Of a stretch of 10,775 bases of DNA, positions 1 through 5,051 are shown one piece after another; within the stretch, counting starts at the first letter, position 1; every line of letters begins with the position of its first letter. A program made the position numbers and the translations under genes. This stretch comes from JAYENY01 sp964563465 (GTDB taxonomy: Bacteria; Patescibacteriota; Minisyncoccia; Minisyncoccales; PEYH01), in the NCBI GenBank assembly GCA_964563465.1, contig CAZLVZ010000018.1, positions 1-10,775 on the forward strand, read 5' to 3'. A model generated the notes under the pieces. That model searched no databases. It was not told the DNA's origin and was given only the letters and a program-made list of their open reading frames with translations.

Positions 1-24
1 TTGTTGAATTAATTGTTCAATTTG

Positions 25-52
25 ATTCTAACTAATTTAAAAATTTTGTAAA
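25..52 (-). promoter_or_regulatory. Candidate leftward promoter for a gene beyond the window's left edge
   Basis: Read on the minus strand there is a -35-like TTTACA (47-52), a 16-bp spacer and a -10-like TAGAAT (25-30), each matching five of six consensus positions. Transcription would start near position 18 and run out of the window, so the target gene is not visible. A short inverted repeat, TTGAA…TTCAA (4-20), lies over the expected start and could be an operator. AT-rich DNA gives such matches by chance, so this is tentative. Confidence 0.3.
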
Positions 53-104
53 GGGCTGTGGACAACTCAAATGTCGCGGACAATTCCTAAACATAGAAAG
101 ACGA

Positions 105-123
105 GGTGTAAAATTACTACACC
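105..123. repeat. Small inverted repeat downstream of the Fic gene
   Basis: GGTGTA (105-110) and TACACC (118-123) form a 6-bp stem with a 7-nt loop, about 55 bp past the Fic stop codon. Read on the minus strand it could end the Fic transcript, but the bases after the stem (TCGTCTTTC) are not a good U-tract. Nothing else between 1 and 177 looks coding. Confidence 0.3.
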
Positions 124-177
124 CCCGCACCTTTGAAGATTCTTCCGAGAGCCAATGATCAAAATCCACGATTTAAA

Positions 178-1242
178 TCAACCGATTTTTCTGTATCGAG
201 AACTTCTACCAAGACCAATACGCTCTATCTTTTTCAGTCGCAAAAGTTTATTAAGAGCCTGTTTGACTGTAGGTCTAACAATGTTTGTCTTTTTAATAAT
301 CTCGCCAGTGGTAATTTCTTCTACGCCCTGAAAATGTTGCCATACTGCCAATTGTTTTTTAGACAAAAGCTTCTCCATATTCTCTTGAGATAAAAGTTCA
401 ATAGCCATCTGAGATTGCTTTAAGAAAACAGTCAAAAAGAAATTTAGCCATGGGACAATATTCTCGTGTTTTGTCTTAAAGGTCTTTTGACTTCTCCGTA
501 GTGCTATATAATAGTCCGGCTTATTATCTTCAACTAACTTTTCATGAGAAATATAGGGCATATATAGGTAGCCCGATTTTAACAAAAGAAAATTTGTAAG
601 GACACGAGAAAGTCGTCCGTTGCCATCTTGAAACGGATGAATCTGTAAAAATTCAACAAGAAAATTGCTCAGAATAAGAAGTGGGTGATATTTCTTCTCC
701 ACAATGGCTTCCTGGGTCCACTCAACTAATTCCTGCATCTCTTTCGGTGTTAGATAAGCTGGGGTGGTATCAAAAAGCACTCCGATTGATTTACCAGCCG
801 TATCTATCATTTCAACCTTATTCTCACCTTTTTTATACTCGCCCCTGTGAAGCTCGTCTTTCTTTACATATCTAAGAAGCTCTTTGTGAAAATGTTTGAT
901 AGAGTTTTCTGAAAATTTAAGAGATTTCCAGGAATCAAAAATATTTTCAAGTAATTCATAATATCCCCTTGCCTCCTCTTTATCTCTATCCGTAAACTTC
1001 TGGATGTCAATGCCTCTCATCATTTTTTCAACATCCTCGTCAGAAAGCCGAGCCCCTTCAATACGCGTTGAAGCACCAGTTGAAGTAATTAAAACCGACC
1101 GCTTAAGGCGACCTAAAACTTGGGAGCTTAATTGCGCGCCAGCAATCCATCGCCCTTTTAATTCATCAATTTGTATTATCTTTGACCAGATTTCAGCTGG
1201 TAATTGCTGAAGTCGTTGATCAAATTTGTTATCTTTTGTCAT
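178..1242 (-). CDS. Fic family protein (class II-type AMPylase) with C-terminal winged helix
   Basis: A Fic-domain protein of 354 aa. Fic enzymes typically transfer AMP from ATP to a hydroxyl side chain of a target protein. The catalytic motif HPFQDGNGRLSR is intact at residues 202-213, with the active histidine first. An N-terminal inhibitory motif of the (S/T)xxxE(G/N) type, STRIEG, sits at residues 58-63, so this looks like a class II (intramolecularly inhibited) Fic protein. A flap-like segment (MIDTAGKSIGVLFD) lies near residues 145-158. Residues about 295-354 look like a winged helix-turn-helix (TTGEIIKKTNIVRPTVKQAL, then a basic wing), so DNA binding is likely. I chose the ATG at 1242. 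The longer reading from a TTG at 1272 is rejected because that codon overlaps the -10 box. There is no Shine-Dalgarno sequence. The target protein is unknown. The neighbour on this strand is the 62-aa gene, 264 bp upstream. Confidence 0.9.
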   Translation of the reverse strand: MTKDNKFDQRLQQLPAEIWSKIIQIDELKGRWIAGAQLSSQVLGRLKRSVLITSTGASTRIEGARLSDEDVEKMMRGIDIQKFTDRDKEEARGYYELLENIFDSWKSLKFSENSIKHFHKELLRYVKKDELHRGEYKKGENKVEMIDTAGKSIGVLFDTTPAYLTPKEMQELVEWTQEAIVEKKYHPLLILSNFLVEFLQIHPFQDGNGRLSRVLTNFLLLKSGYLYMPYISHEKLVEDNKPDYYIALRRSQKTFKTKHENIVPWLNFFLTVFLKQSQMAIELLSQENMEKLLSKKQLAVWQHFQGVEEITTGEIIKKTNIVRPTVKQALNKLLRLKKIERIGLGRSSRYRKIG

Positions 1243-1246
1243 AAAA

Positions 1247-1275
1247 TAATTGGATATATTAACTATGTCCAATTA
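1247..1275. promoter_or_regulatory. Near-perfect 29-bp palindrome, probable operator of the Fic gene
   Basis: The arms TAATTGGA (1247-1254) and TCCAATTA (1268-1275) are exact inverted copies, and four of the six inner base pairs also match, so 12 of 14 symmetric pairs hold. It overlaps the -10 box and the expected transcription start of the Fic gene, which is where a repressor would block initiation. The encoded protein carries its own winged helix, so autoregulation is a natural inference but is not shown. Confidence 0.6.
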
Positions 1276-1300
1276 TAGCCAATCCGTAAAAAGAAGTCAA
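1272..1300 (-). promoter_or_regulatory. Sigma-70-type promoter of the Fic gene
   Basis: On the minus strand TTGACT (1295-1300) is followed by exactly 17 bp and a perfect TATAAT (1272-1277). The start site would fall near 1265, giving a leader of about 23 nt before the ATG at 1242. This is the best promoter match in the window. Confidence 0.75.
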
Positions 1301-1302
1301 GT

Positions 1303-1330
1303 AAATATCGCTCAAAAAGCGGTGTTTTTT
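1303..1330 (+). terminator. Plus-strand intrinsic terminator with no gene upstream
   Basis: AAATATCGC (1303-1311) pairs with GCGGTGTTT (1319-1327) around a 7-nt loop, followed by a run of T (1325-1330). The two imperfect pairs are U·G only if the plus strand is transcribed; on the minus strand they become A·C mismatches. It therefore points rightward, yet no plus-strand gene precedes it. It is almost the same sequence as the core of the terminator at 5016-5051. Confidence 0.6.
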
Positions 1331-1366
1331 ATTATACAACCCTCTCTGCGAGGGTTGTTAATAATA
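1330..1366. repeat. Long inverted repeat in the Fic upstream region
   Basis: ACAACCCTC (1336-1344) and GAGGGTTGT (1350-1358) form a perfect 9-bp stem around TCTGC. The flanks TATTAT (1330-1335) and ATAATA (1361-1366) extend it with a 2-nt bulge. There is no T-run on either side, so it is not an ordinary terminator. The rest of 1367-1505 is AT-rich with no gene that I can support. Confidence 0.6.
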
Positions 1367-1505
1367 GCTCAGGAGAACGAATTTTATTAGAACTTATTTT
1401 ATAATAAATTATTAAAAAACATAGAATGATTTCCGAACTTCTATAACTATTTAATGAATAAAAAAACCGTCTCTTTTGAAAAATGATCTCCTATCTAAGG
1501 TTGTT

Positions 1506-1694
1506 CTACTTCTCCTTTATTAATTTAATAATAAAATATATCATACTTACAACAAAAAATATCCACCAAAGCCATATTAAACCGATAAGATAATCGTAGA
1601 AATAGAGAGTTAAGATAATACCGAGGGAAAGGAGACATATTTTAATTAAACCTACCTCCCACCAACGAAATGTCCATGTTTTGAAAATTTTCAT
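1506..1694 (-). CDS. Small two-helix membrane protein
   Basis: A 62-aa protein of unknown function. A short N-terminal stretch with paired tryptophans (KTWTFRWWEVGLIK) is followed by two hydrophobic helices, about residues 13-34 and 36-58, and a basic end (KLIKEK). Small proteins of this shape seem common in Parcubacteria-like genomes, but I cannot name a family. The ATG at 1694 is preceded by an AT-rich leader without a Shine-Dalgarno sequence. A promoter at 1715-1742 lies directly behind the terminator at 1741-1767, so it is probably its own transcription unit. Composition and strand match its neighbours. Confidence 0.7.
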   Translation of the reverse strand: MKIFKTWTFRWWEVGLIKICLLSLGIILTLYFYDYLIGLIWLWWIFFVVSMIYFIIKLIKEK

Positions 1695-1714
1695 AAGATT
1701 ATTTATTTTTAATT

Positions 1715-1742
1715 TTTATAGACCTTTATCTTATTCTATCAA
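1715..1742 (-). promoter_or_regulatory. Candidate promoter of the 62-aa membrane protein gene
   Basis: TTGATA (1737-1742) is followed by a 16-bp spacer and TATAAA (1715-1720) on the minus strand, placing the start about 14 nt before the ATG. The -35 box overlaps the T-tract end of the preceding terminator. Confidence 0.4.
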
Positions 1743-1767
1743 AAAATCGCCTTCTTGGCGATTTTTT
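1741..1767 (-). terminator. Intrinsic terminator, perfect 11-bp stem
   Basis: AAAAAATCGCC (1741-1751) and GGCGATTTTTT (1757-1767) pair perfectly around TTCTT, with T-runs in both directions. On the minus strand it ends transcripts from the gene at 1870-2664 and the gene remnant at 1790-1867. The sequence after it (TTTTTTGATAgAATAA on the minus strand) resembles that after the giant gene's terminator, so it may have been duplicated together with the tail. Confidence 0.85.
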
Positions 1768-1789
1768 ATCTCCTTTAGTTCTTTCTTAC

Positions 1790-1867
1790 TTATGGGCTTA
1801 AATAAACTGTTCCATCTTCGCCAGCATAAATTCCGCCGAAAGAACCACCGATTCCACCCAAAGATTC
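1790..1867 (-). pseudogene. 3'-end remnant of a second copy of the giant lamin-tail protein gene
   Basis: Read on the minus strand, these 25 codons plus a TAA stop encode ESLGGIGGSFGG followed by IYAGEDGTVYLSP. This is the exact C-terminus of the 1531-aa protein apart from one V for I. At the DNA level it differs from 5647-5724 at four of 78 positions, three of them silent. There is no start, no upstream domain and no reading-frame connection to the adjacent gene at 1870, whose stop codon falls almost exactly at the junction. Homology to the giant gene ends within a base or two of 1868. It is clearly a leftover tail, not a functional gene. Confidence 0.85.
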
Positions 1868-1869
1868 TC

Positions 1870-2664
1870 TTATTCTCTTTTTGCTCTTTCGGGTGACAAT
1901 ATAGGCAGTTTCTCTTTTATCCCCTTTAAATCTTCATAAACAAGAAAGAAGAAAATAACCATAAAAGGAATTAAAAGAGCCCCAAAAATTAAGGATAAAG
2001 CGTCTCCAACCACAGGAATGAATTTTAGAAAGTAAAGAATAATGTATTCGACTGTAAGGAGTATAATCAAAATCCAAAATACTTTCCACCAATGTCCTTT
2101 TACTAATATTTTGCTCCTCGAGAGCGCTTGGCTTCGTTTGATATCCTCTGCTACCAAAACATAGGTAGAAAAACTAAACCAGACGAAAAAAATAATGCCA
2201 GGAATAATTAAGAAAATAGTCCCTCCTAATACGCATAAACCAACCAAAGTTGAAATCCAAATATAAGAAGGCAGCTTATGCCAAGACTTTCTAAAAGAAT
2301 CTATTATTCCAATTCTTTGTTCTCTCTCGTGGATAGCAATAAGCAAAGCTATTGTGCTCCAAAGAGTAATCATGAGTCCAATAATAAAAATTACTGAGAA
2401 AAATGGTATATCTCTCAATGGATTGAAATATTCGGGTAGCGTGTCCTTTTTAATCAATATTAAAAAACCAACAAAAAGTCCCGTAAGGAAATTGCCTATG
2501 ATAATCCAAACTGCTATCCCTATTAATATCTGGAACCGAGATTTATAAACTGCCCAAGCTCTCTTGAATAAACCGCCAATTTTAAGAAACCCAGACTCTG
2601 ACTGCGACTGGATAGTTGCTCCTCCTGATATTTCTTGAGGAAAATTTATATTTTGTTCATCCAT
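1870..2664 (-). CDS. Multi-pass membrane protein, DUF975/GPDPase-membrane-domain-like
   Basis: A 264-aa integral membrane protein of unknown function. A soluble N-terminus of about 30 residues is followed by a conserved-looking entry segment (GLFKRAWAVYKSRF) and then hydrophobic segments at about residues 44-71, 87-111, 133-172 (probably two passes, with FLIIPGIIFF), 195-215 and 217-242. The segment VAEDIKRSQALSRSKILVKGHWW resembles the loop seen in DUF975-type proteins and in the membrane region attached to some glycerophosphodiester phosphodiesterases. No catalytic domain is present. The start is the ATG at 2664, without a Shine-Dalgarno sequence. A promoter candidate lies at 2684-2713. The stop at 1870 abuts the tail remnant at 1790-1867, so the original C-terminus could have been altered by that rearrangement. 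Confidence 0.75.
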   Translation of the reverse strand: MDEQNINFPQEISGGATIQSQSESGFLKIGGLFKRAWAVYKSRFQILIGIAVWIIIGNFLTGLFVGFLILIKKDTLPEYFNPLRDIPFFSVIFIIGLMITLWSTIALLIAIHEREQRIGIIDSFRKSWHKLPSYIWISTLVGLCVLGGTIFLIIPGIIFFVWFSFSTYVLVAEDIKRSQALSRSKILVKGHWWKVFWILIILLTVEYIILYFLKFIPVVGDALSLIFGALLIPFMVIFFFLVYEDLKGIKEKLPILSPERAKRE

Positions 2665-2683
2665 AATTTTATTTTTAATTATT

Positions 2684-2713
2684 ATTCTAATTAAAATCTA
2701 CAACTAATGACAA
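2684..2713 (-). promoter_or_regulatory. Candidate promoter of the 264-aa membrane protein gene
   Basis: TTGTCA (2708-2713), an 18-bp spacer and TAGAAT (2684-2689) on the minus strand; each box matches five of six positions. The start would fall about 13 nt before the ATG at 2664. Confidence 0.4.
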
Positions 2714-2722
2714 CTTCTTAAG

Positions 2723-2743
2723 TATTGTAATGCCCTTACAATA
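2723..2743. repeat. 8-bp inverted repeat over the stop codon of the DUF2007-like gene
   Basis: TATTGTAA (2723-2730) and TTACAATA (2736-2743) are exact inverted copies around TGCCC. The right arm contains the stop codon of the 77-aa gene. There is no T-run, so it could be an operator for the promoter at 2684-2713 or a 3' stem protecting the mRNA. Confidence 0.4.
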
Positions 2744-2969
2744 TTTGCTCCGTCTGTTCGCCCCCTCTCTGTTCTAAAATTTCCTTTGCTTTCTCAAAAT
2801 CTTTTTTTGGAACAAAAAGATTGGCTCCGTATGAATCCCCTAAATCCCCTGGAAACTTAACTCCAGCATTTTTAATGATACTAATAATATCTTGAGATTT
2901 TAGGATATTTTTCGCTAATTCCGCTTCAGTTATAGAAGAAAAACTTTTAAGAAATATAAAGTCGTTCAT
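2736..2969 (-). CDS. DUF2007-like putative signal-transducing protein
   Basis: A 77-aa protein with the layout of the DUF2007 family (annotated as putative signal transducing proteins; biochemical role unknown). FLKSFSSITEAELAKNILKS near the N-terminus is the strand-helix start, the middle has a glycine-rich turn (GDLGDSYG), and ANLFVPKKDFEKAKEILEQ is the closing strand and helix, typical of this ferredoxin-like domain. No signal peptide or membrane segment is present. The start is the ATG at 2969, with no Shine-Dalgarno sequence. A TATAAT on the minus strand (2984-2989) lies about 14 bp upstream, so the leader could be very short. It lies between two membrane protein genes on the same strand. 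Confidence 0.75.
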   Translation of the reverse strand: MNDFIFLKSFSSITEAELAKNILKSQDIISIIKNAGVKFPGDLGDSYGANLFVPKKDFEKAKEILEQRGGEQTEQIL

Positions 2970-2983
2970 GGTGATTATTAATT

Positions 2984-2989
2984 ATTATA
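2984..2989 (-). promoter_or_regulatory. Candidate -10 box of the DUF2007-like gene
   Basis: A perfect TATAAT on the minus strand, 14 bp before the ATG, but with no convincing -35 box at 16-18 bp. A weak call in AT-rich DNA. Confidence 0.25.
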
Positions 2990-3031
2990 AGTATATTAAA
3001 AAATCAATTGTGAGTCTCAAAAGCCTTCTGT

Positions 3032-4687
3032 CTACCGCCGAAAATACTCTCCTATAACAACAAGTTCTCTATCAGAAATATTGTATTTGTATCTTACCTC
3101 CTCAATTAAATATCCTTCTACGGTCTCTACTGATGGGTTCTCTACTGAAAAATAAATATGCTTATCTTCTTCATCAAAGCTCAATTTAACAGTTCTCTTG
3201 TCTTCCCAAAGGACTTCTTCAATGTCCACCTCAAAAATTTTATTTAATCTGCCGTCTCCCGTCATGTCTCCTACGAAGATGCTTTCAGAGCCATCTGCGC
3301 CGTAGCCACTAAATTCGTTATCGATAGCGACATACTTACCATCATGAGACCATACTATCTCATCGAGGAGATAAGAATAGATATCATAATCTGGTAAAAT
3401 AATATCCCTACCAGTATTAACATCTATAATTGAAATACGCCGGCTATCATAGACATGTAATATGAGTGAAATATACTGTCCGTCAGGAGAAAATTTTATT
3501 TCTCCCATTTCTTCATGATATATGTTTATGTAATTTGTATACAAGGTTACTATCTCGTGGTTGGGGTATATAAATTTTATGCTATTAAATCCATGATAGG
3601 TCCACTTATCTTCTTTGATTATATTTTCTACCATAAACGCAATGCCACCAGTTTTTTTAGATAAATAAGCTCTCTGGGTTTCTTTATCTACAGAGTTATA
3701 AAAATAAAATTTAAGAGTGGCCTTATCTTGATAAGCTCTGTCCCAATCTATACTCTGCATCCAGGTGGGACAGTCAAAAAAATTTATAGTTTCGTTCACG
3801 TCGTAAGGAACACTACAAACCCGCCAACTGGCTTGCTCTATAGTAGCATCTCTTTCTAATTCTTCAACAAAGGTTCTGCCATCAGGAGTTTCACATTGCC
3901 GAGGAAAAGATTCTAAGTTTGGAGGAAATTCTAGATATCCTTTAGCAACACAGTCTTGAAAGGTTATGACTTCTTCCTTTTTTGGCGTTTCCACCTCCAG
4001 CTCTTTCTGATTGTCCTGAGTCCATCGAAAAGTAGAAAGCATTGACTCTGCTTTAAAGCATTCCTCTTGTGGCATAATCAGATTTTCTCCCCACCAAAGC
4101 AATACAACAATATTGCTGTTTTTTTCTGTTAATATCGCCATTGACCCATTCGGAAACTCTTCTCCTGGTCTTTCCATAAGAAATTTTATTCCAGAAGTCA
4201 AATTTTTCCCAAAAACTATATCCTCATAACTTTTAATTTGATATTGTTCAGATAAAGCTGTTTCCCAAAAATCTTTGAGAGAAAGGTTTTTAGGATTGGA
4301 GTAAACCGTGCCATTAAACTGACAAAGAGGATTTCCACCAATCTGGAAATCAACTAATTTTCCTATCTGCCTTCCCCACTCTCCGCGAGGAGAACGCATC
4401 CCAGGTTCAGTAATATATGGAACCCCAAAGGGAGGATATTTTATCTCAAATCCATACTCCTCGTTTCTGTAAATTTCCCACTTGGAGATATCCTCTTCTT
4501 CTAAGCTGGCAGGGAGTGCCGCTCCCACTAGACCAGATGATGGGCTTATCTTAATCTCTTTCTCAATATCTTTTCTATATTGCCAAAACACAATCCCTGA
4601 TACTAAAGAGGCACAAATCACAATAAGAAGAATAGCAAATGGTGTAGAGATCCCCTTATTTAAAATTTTCTTTAGTGGTTTGGTCAT
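3032..4687 (-). CDS. Single-pass membrane-anchored protein with PsbP-like and propeller-like parts
   Basis: A 551-aa protein, probably anchored in the membrane with its bulk outside. Residues 14-36 form one hydrophobic helix after a basic N-terminus. Residues about 69-225 begin with WEIYRNEEYGFEIKYP and end with EECFKAESMLSTF, a pattern common in PsbP-like domains of CPR bacteria. Residues about 240-275 hold a compact segment with two cysteines (DCVAKGYLEF, FPRQCETPDGRTF). Residues about 390-550 contain repeats resembling TolB/WD-type propeller blades (IKFSPDGQYISL, IVWSHDGKYVAI) and a GDMTGDGRLNK turn. No enzyme motif is recognised; a sensor or binding role is only a guess. The start is the ATG at 4687, with no Shine-Dalgarno sequence but a good promoter at 4712-4740. 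The N-terminal domain resembles the partial protein at the right edge of the window. Confidence 0.75.
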   Translation of the reverse strand: MTKPLKKILNKGISTPFAILLIVICASLVSGIVFWQYRKDIEKEIKISPSSGLVGAALPASLEEEDISKWEIYRNEEYGFEIKYPPFGVPYITEPGMRSPRGEWGRQIGKLVDFQIGGNPLCQFNGTVYSNPKNLSLKDFWETALSEQYQIKSYEDIVFGKNLTSGIKFLMERPGEEFPNGSMAILTEKNSNIVVLLWWGENLIMPQEECFKAESMLSTFRWTQDNQKELEVETPKKEEVITFQDCVAKGYLEFPPNLESFPRQCETPDGRTFVEELERDATIEQASWRVCSVPYDVNETINFFDCPTWMQSIDWDRAYQDKATLKFYFYNSVDKETQRAYLSKKTGGIAFMVENIIKEDKWTYHGFNSIKFIYPNHEIVTLYTNYINIYHEEMGEIKFSPDGQYISLILHVYDSRRISIIDVNTGRDIILPDYDIYSYLLDEIVWSHDGKYVAIDNEFSGYGADGSESIFVGDMTGDGRLNKIFEVDIEEVLWEDKRTVKLSFDEEDKHIYFSVENPSVETVEGYLIEEVRYKYNISDRELVVIGEYFRR

Positions 4688-4711
4688 AATTAAAAACTTA
4701 ATTCTTTTTCT

Positions 4712-4740
4712 ATTTTACTACAAAATTCAAAACATGTCAT
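4712..4740 (-). promoter_or_regulatory. Promoter of the 551-aa membrane protein gene
   Basis: ATGACA (4735-4740), a 17-bp spacer and TAAAAT (4712-4717) on the minus strand, each matching five of six consensus positions. The start would be near 4705, leaving a leader of about 18 nt. Confidence 0.5.
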
Positions 4741-4758
4741 ATCGTGTACTGGTCCATA

Positions 4759-4767
4759 TGATATAAT
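4759..4767 (+). promoter_or_regulatory. Extended -10 promoter candidate, rightward
   Basis: TGATATAAT fits the extended -10 pattern TGnTATAAT exactly. No -35 box is evident, which extended -10 promoters often lack. Transcription would start near 4774, about 17 nt before the possible small ORF at 4791. Confidence 0.4.
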
Positions 4768-4790
4768 ACACTCTACATCCTTGAAAATAT

Positions 4791-4880
4791 GTGAAAGGAA
4801 AATATTCTGGTTCTAAAAAGGTCTTCGGTTATACCGAAGGCGCTCTCAAACAAATGGAAAAATCATTGGCTATTTCTTGA
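4791..4880 (+). CDS. Possible 29-aa small protein, GTG start
   Basis: A short plus-strand reading frame that starts MKGKYSGSKKVFGYTEGALK and ends QMEKSLAIS, then TGA. It is basic and soluble, and the second half could form an amphipathic helix. An in-frame stop lies just upstream, so the GTG at 4791 is the only good start. No Shine-Dalgarno sequence is present, but an extended -10 promoter sits at 4759-4767. A 7-bp hairpin (CTTCGGT / ACCGAAG, 4823-4839) lies inside it, so the region could instead be a structured RNA. I recognise no family; it could also be the start of a decayed gene. Confidence 0.3.
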   Translation: MKGKYSGSKKVFGYTEGALKQMEKSLAIS

Positions 4881-4914
4881 ATTTTGGCATTTTTATTTTT
4901 AAATTTATCCTACT

Positions 4915-4923
4915 TGTGGATAA
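4915..4923 (+). promoter_or_regulatory. Perfect DnaA-box 9-mer next to the small RNA promoter
   Basis: TGTGGATAA is the exact complement of the canonical DnaA box TTATCCACA. It ends three bases before the -35 element of the RNA promoter at 4927. A one-base variant of the same 12-mer context (TGTGGACAACTC) occurs at 57-68. With so few boxes this is not an origin; a regulatory DnaA site or chance are the options. Confidence 0.35.
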
Positions 4924-4926
4924 CTC

Positions 4927-4955
4927 TTGCTTGACATAATACTTTGTGCTATAGT
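4927..4955 (+). promoter_or_regulatory. Promoter of the candidate small RNA
   Basis: TTGCTT (4927-4932), a 17-bp spacer and TATAGT (4950-4955), with an extended -10 TG at 4947-4948 (TGcTATAGT). The start is expected around 4961, exactly where the RNA's outer helix begins. A TTGACA at 4931-4936 is a closer -35 match but lies only 13 bp from this -10. Confidence 0.6.
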
Positions 4956-4959
4956 GTAA

Positions 4960-5050
4960 GTGGTGTTTGGAGGGCTATGGCCCTGTCACGGCTATCCAAG
5001 CTGTAACCAAATACCACTAAAAAATATCGCTAAAAAGCGGTATTTTTTAG
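4960..5050 (+). ncRNA. Candidate structured small RNA, three-way junction plus terminator (about 90 nt)
   Basis: An 11-bp outer helix, GTGGTGTTTGG (4960-4970) with CCAAATACCAC (5007-5017), encloses two hairpins. The first is AGGGC/GCCCT with loop TATG (4971-4984); the second is ACGGCT/AGCTGT with loop ATCCA (4988-5004). A strong terminator follows at once. The three non-Watson-Crick pairs (4965-5012, 4990-5002, 5027-5040) are all G·U when the plus strand is transcribed and A·C mismatches on the other strand, which fixes the orientation. A promoter at 4927-4955 places the start at the first helix. There is no reading frame and no downstream gene on this strand, so it is not a cis riboswitch leader. 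I recognise no known RNA family. It converges on the 161-aa gene, whose stop codon begins at the terminator's last base. Confidence 0.7.
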
Positions 5051-5051
5051 T
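5016..5051 (+). terminator. Bidirectional intrinsic terminator shared by the small RNA and the 161-aa gene
   Basis: A 15-bp stem (5016-5030 with 5037-5051; core ATATCGC / GCGGTAT) closes on the loop TAAAAA, with six T on the right arm and six on the opposite strand. One pair (T5027, G5040) is a wobble only in the plus-strand RNA. If fully formed, the stem takes two bases from the 3' end of the RNA's outer helix. Confidence 0.85.

Noticed and set aside
133..393. Plus-strand reading frame of 86 codons
   Set aside because: Lies antisense to the Fic gene with no protein-like composition; a shadow.
1242..1272. Longer Fic protein starting at TTG 1272 (364 aa)
   Set aside because: The TTG overlaps the last base of a perfect TATAAT, so it cannot be inside the transcript from that promoter; the ATG at 1242 fits the expected leader.
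4915..4923. Chromosomal replication origin
   Set aside because: There is a single perfect DnaA box plus one distant variant, with no cluster and no dnaA or dnaN gene nearby.
4931..4936. TTGACA as the -35 box of the small RNA promoter
   Set aside because: It lies only 13 bp from TATAGT; TTGCTT at 4927 gives a 17-bp spacer and the -10 is of the extended type.
4960..5017. Purine riboswitch or hammerhead ribozyme, because of the three-way junction
   Set aside because: The conserved junction bases of purine riboswitches and the CUGANGA/GAAA core of hammerheads are absent, and no same-strand gene follows.
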